This document shows, one piece after another, positions 62,841-64,000 of a stretch of DNA of 64,000 nucleotides; the stretch's first letter is position 1, and the number at the start of each line of letters is the position of its first letter. A model generated the notes under the pieces. The model was not told the DNA's origin, searched no databases, and saw only the letters and a program-made list of their open reading frames with translations. A program made the position numbers and the translations under genes. The stretch spans positions 1 to 64,000 of the forward strand of contig JAAEAF010003802.1 of NCBI GenBank assembly GCA_011037195.1, written 5' to 3'. The stretch comes from Triatoma infestans (taxonomy: Eukaryota > Arthropoda > Insecta > Hemiptera > Reduviidae).

Positions 62841-63250
62841 ACTTATAACAGAAAGTCTTGTGAATGTTTCACAGCAGAATTTCTTAATAATTTCTCATAT
62901 TTTATTTACGATTCAAGATATTATTATCAAAAATTACAGATACATAATTTATCCTTCCTTTCCATTTTTTATTGCATAGTACGTGATACTTTTCTTCTTC
63001 TTCTTTATTTTTTTGCTTTCACAATGCTTTCTTCACAATAAGAGGGTACTACAACAATTGCGCGACAATATTTCAACATCTTCAGATCACTTAAAGTGGC
63101 GTAACGTTTTGCTTGAAGATCAGCACGATCGTATATGAACTAAATGAGTTACATTATAGTGAGTTTTTAAAAATAGATTTACCAAAATATATACTTATAT
63201 AATATAAAAACACTTACGTCAAACATTCATACGACTCTCTCTTGTTCTAG
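62841..63250. repeat. two opposed DR end fragments
   Basis: AACAGAAAGTCTTGTGAATG with TTTCACAGCAGAAT (62848-62882, minus-orientation end), and CAAACATTCATACGACTCTC with TCTTGTTCTAG (63219-63250, plus-orientation start). Confidence 0.5.
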
Positions 63251-63439
63251 TTAATACATTTATAACATTATTATTTTTTAAACTTTGAATCAGTTGCCTT
63301 AACAAGAATATAGGGGTGGTAGAAAGAAGAGATAGAGGAACTGGCTGGCCCAGATGACATCTACAAATTATATGTGTTTACATTGTATTCCAAAAGATAG
63401 CATTGTATTCCACAAATATTACACAAACTCAAATTTATG

Positions 63440-63540
63440 ATTTGAAATGTAACGTCACAGATTCCACTGAAAACTCTTCAAAAGCAATTATTGCATAAAA
63501 ATGTTTCAAATAAAAGTGATAGATTGATGTTTGGTTGTTT
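63440..63540 (+). repeat. DR fragment
   Basis: AACGTCACAGATTCCACTGA and AAAATGTTTCAAATAAAAGT match the central part of plus-orientation DR. Confidence 0.45.
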
Positions 63541-63611
63541 ATCGACCGTTTAGTATGTATTGTCGAAATTCGTGAGGTTAGGGCAGAAATAAAAAAAAAA
63601 TGAAAATGAAT

Positions 63612-63648
63612 TCATGCCAACATTTCGGGAATTCATTATCTTTTTCAA
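63612..63648 (-). repeat. degraded Penelope terminal motif
   Basis: GCCAACATTTCGGGAATTCA then TTATCTTTTTCAAGG parallels CGACGTTTCGG...TTCTTCAGG at 14394-14427. Confidence 0.4.
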
Positions 63649-63859
63649 GGCAGAAATATATTTCGTGTAGTGTGCAAAGTGTAATGTACATGACGTATGC
63701 AGCTGTCTTGCATGTCTAAAATTTAACAGGGGGGGGGGAATTACATTTCTGCGTTGAAATCCATAAATTTATCGAAACCATGGCAAGAATTCATCTTGTT
63801 TTTTTTTTTACTTCTGGCCTTACGAATAGCAAAAATATATTCAGGTTTTATGTCTGTTC

Positions 63860-64000
63860 AGTTAGCATTCGAAGTTTAATGAAAATCATTGCAAACATTT
63901 TGGAGAAAAACACGAAAAACTGAAAAGAAAAACATTAAGTAAAATGAGAACATCATGTGAGTGTTTCATATCCGATTTTCATATTAATTTTTCCAATAAA
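63860..64000 (+). repeat. DR fragment at the right edge
   Basis: GAAGTTTAATGAAAATCATT, CATTTTGGAGAAAAACACGA and ACATTAAGTAAAATGAGAAC follow plus-orientation DR. The adjacent CATGTGAGTGTTTCATATCC is a minus-orientation end palindrome. Confidence 0.55.

Noticed and set aside
1..64000. A novel multi-gene defence or metabolic system
   Set aside because: No cluster of intact genes exists in the window; all recognisable coding sequence except two or three exon-like islands belongs to decayed mobile elements.

Overview
The window reads as nuclear DNA of an animal, most likely an arthropod and plausibly an insect. It is strongly AT-rich and has no bacterial operon structure. It carries 5'-truncated LINEs with target-site duplications, tRNA-headed SINEs, mariner, PIF/Harbinger and Penelope-like remnants, and short exon-like islands with GT/AG splice signals. 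The arthropod assignment is inferred from this transposon mix and from chemoreceptor-like membrane ORFs; it was not tested. No complete transposase or reverse transcriptase gene is intact. Nearly every long frame is a decayed transposon or a chance frame inside a repeat.

The dominant component is one dispersed repeat, called DR here. It is about 0.9 kb when complete and appears in roughly 25 full or partial copies on both strands. In the + orientation it ends with GACACGATCGCAATACTTCC; in the - orientation it ends with CAGTAAGAGAAAGTCGTGTG followed by the palindrome GTGTGAGTGTTTCAC. Several younger elements sit inside DR copies, some with clean target-site duplications: a SINE (19167-19423), a Jockey-type LINE (34206-34891), a second SINE (35435-35624), a 280-bp foldback element (41266-41545) and a mariner (58722-59660). 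DR is therefore an old layer.

Layout: 0.2-0.76 kb DR. 0.77-2.24 kb Jockey RT pseudogene. 3.15-5.5 kb palindromic and foldback repeats. 7.7-12.8 kb three copies of one RNase H LINE family, a different RNase H LINE and a membrane-protein-like ORF (9538-9864, minus). 14.4-15.7 kb Penelope-like element with a GIY-YIG endonuclease, minus strand. 16-23 kb SINEs, an internally deleted RT LINE and a second membrane ORF (22974-23300, minus). 25-32 kb DR copies, an RNase H LINE (26217-27480) interrupted by another repeat, and decayed Jockey pieces. 32.7-36 kb nested DR, Penelope, mariner, LINE and SINE. 37.9-39.6 kb two opposed copies of another RNase H LINE family. 40-45 kb DR and a foldback element. 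45.4-48.3 kb PIF/Harbinger remnant. 48.3-61 kb mostly AT-rich DNA that may be intron, with two phase-matched exon-like islands (52992-53069 and 60287-60333) that could be the end of a host gene on the + strand. 61-64 kb a foldback-family copy and DR fragments.

There is no sign of a CRISPR, defence or metabolic gene system. The most informative observations are the unclassified DR family, a shared 3'-terminal stem-loop linking several LINE families and a SINE with compensatory base changes, the Penelope-like remnant with a hammerhead-like motif, and the candidate host-gene 3' end with two adjacent 3'-UTR hairpins. All names come from reading motifs by eye; no database search was run.
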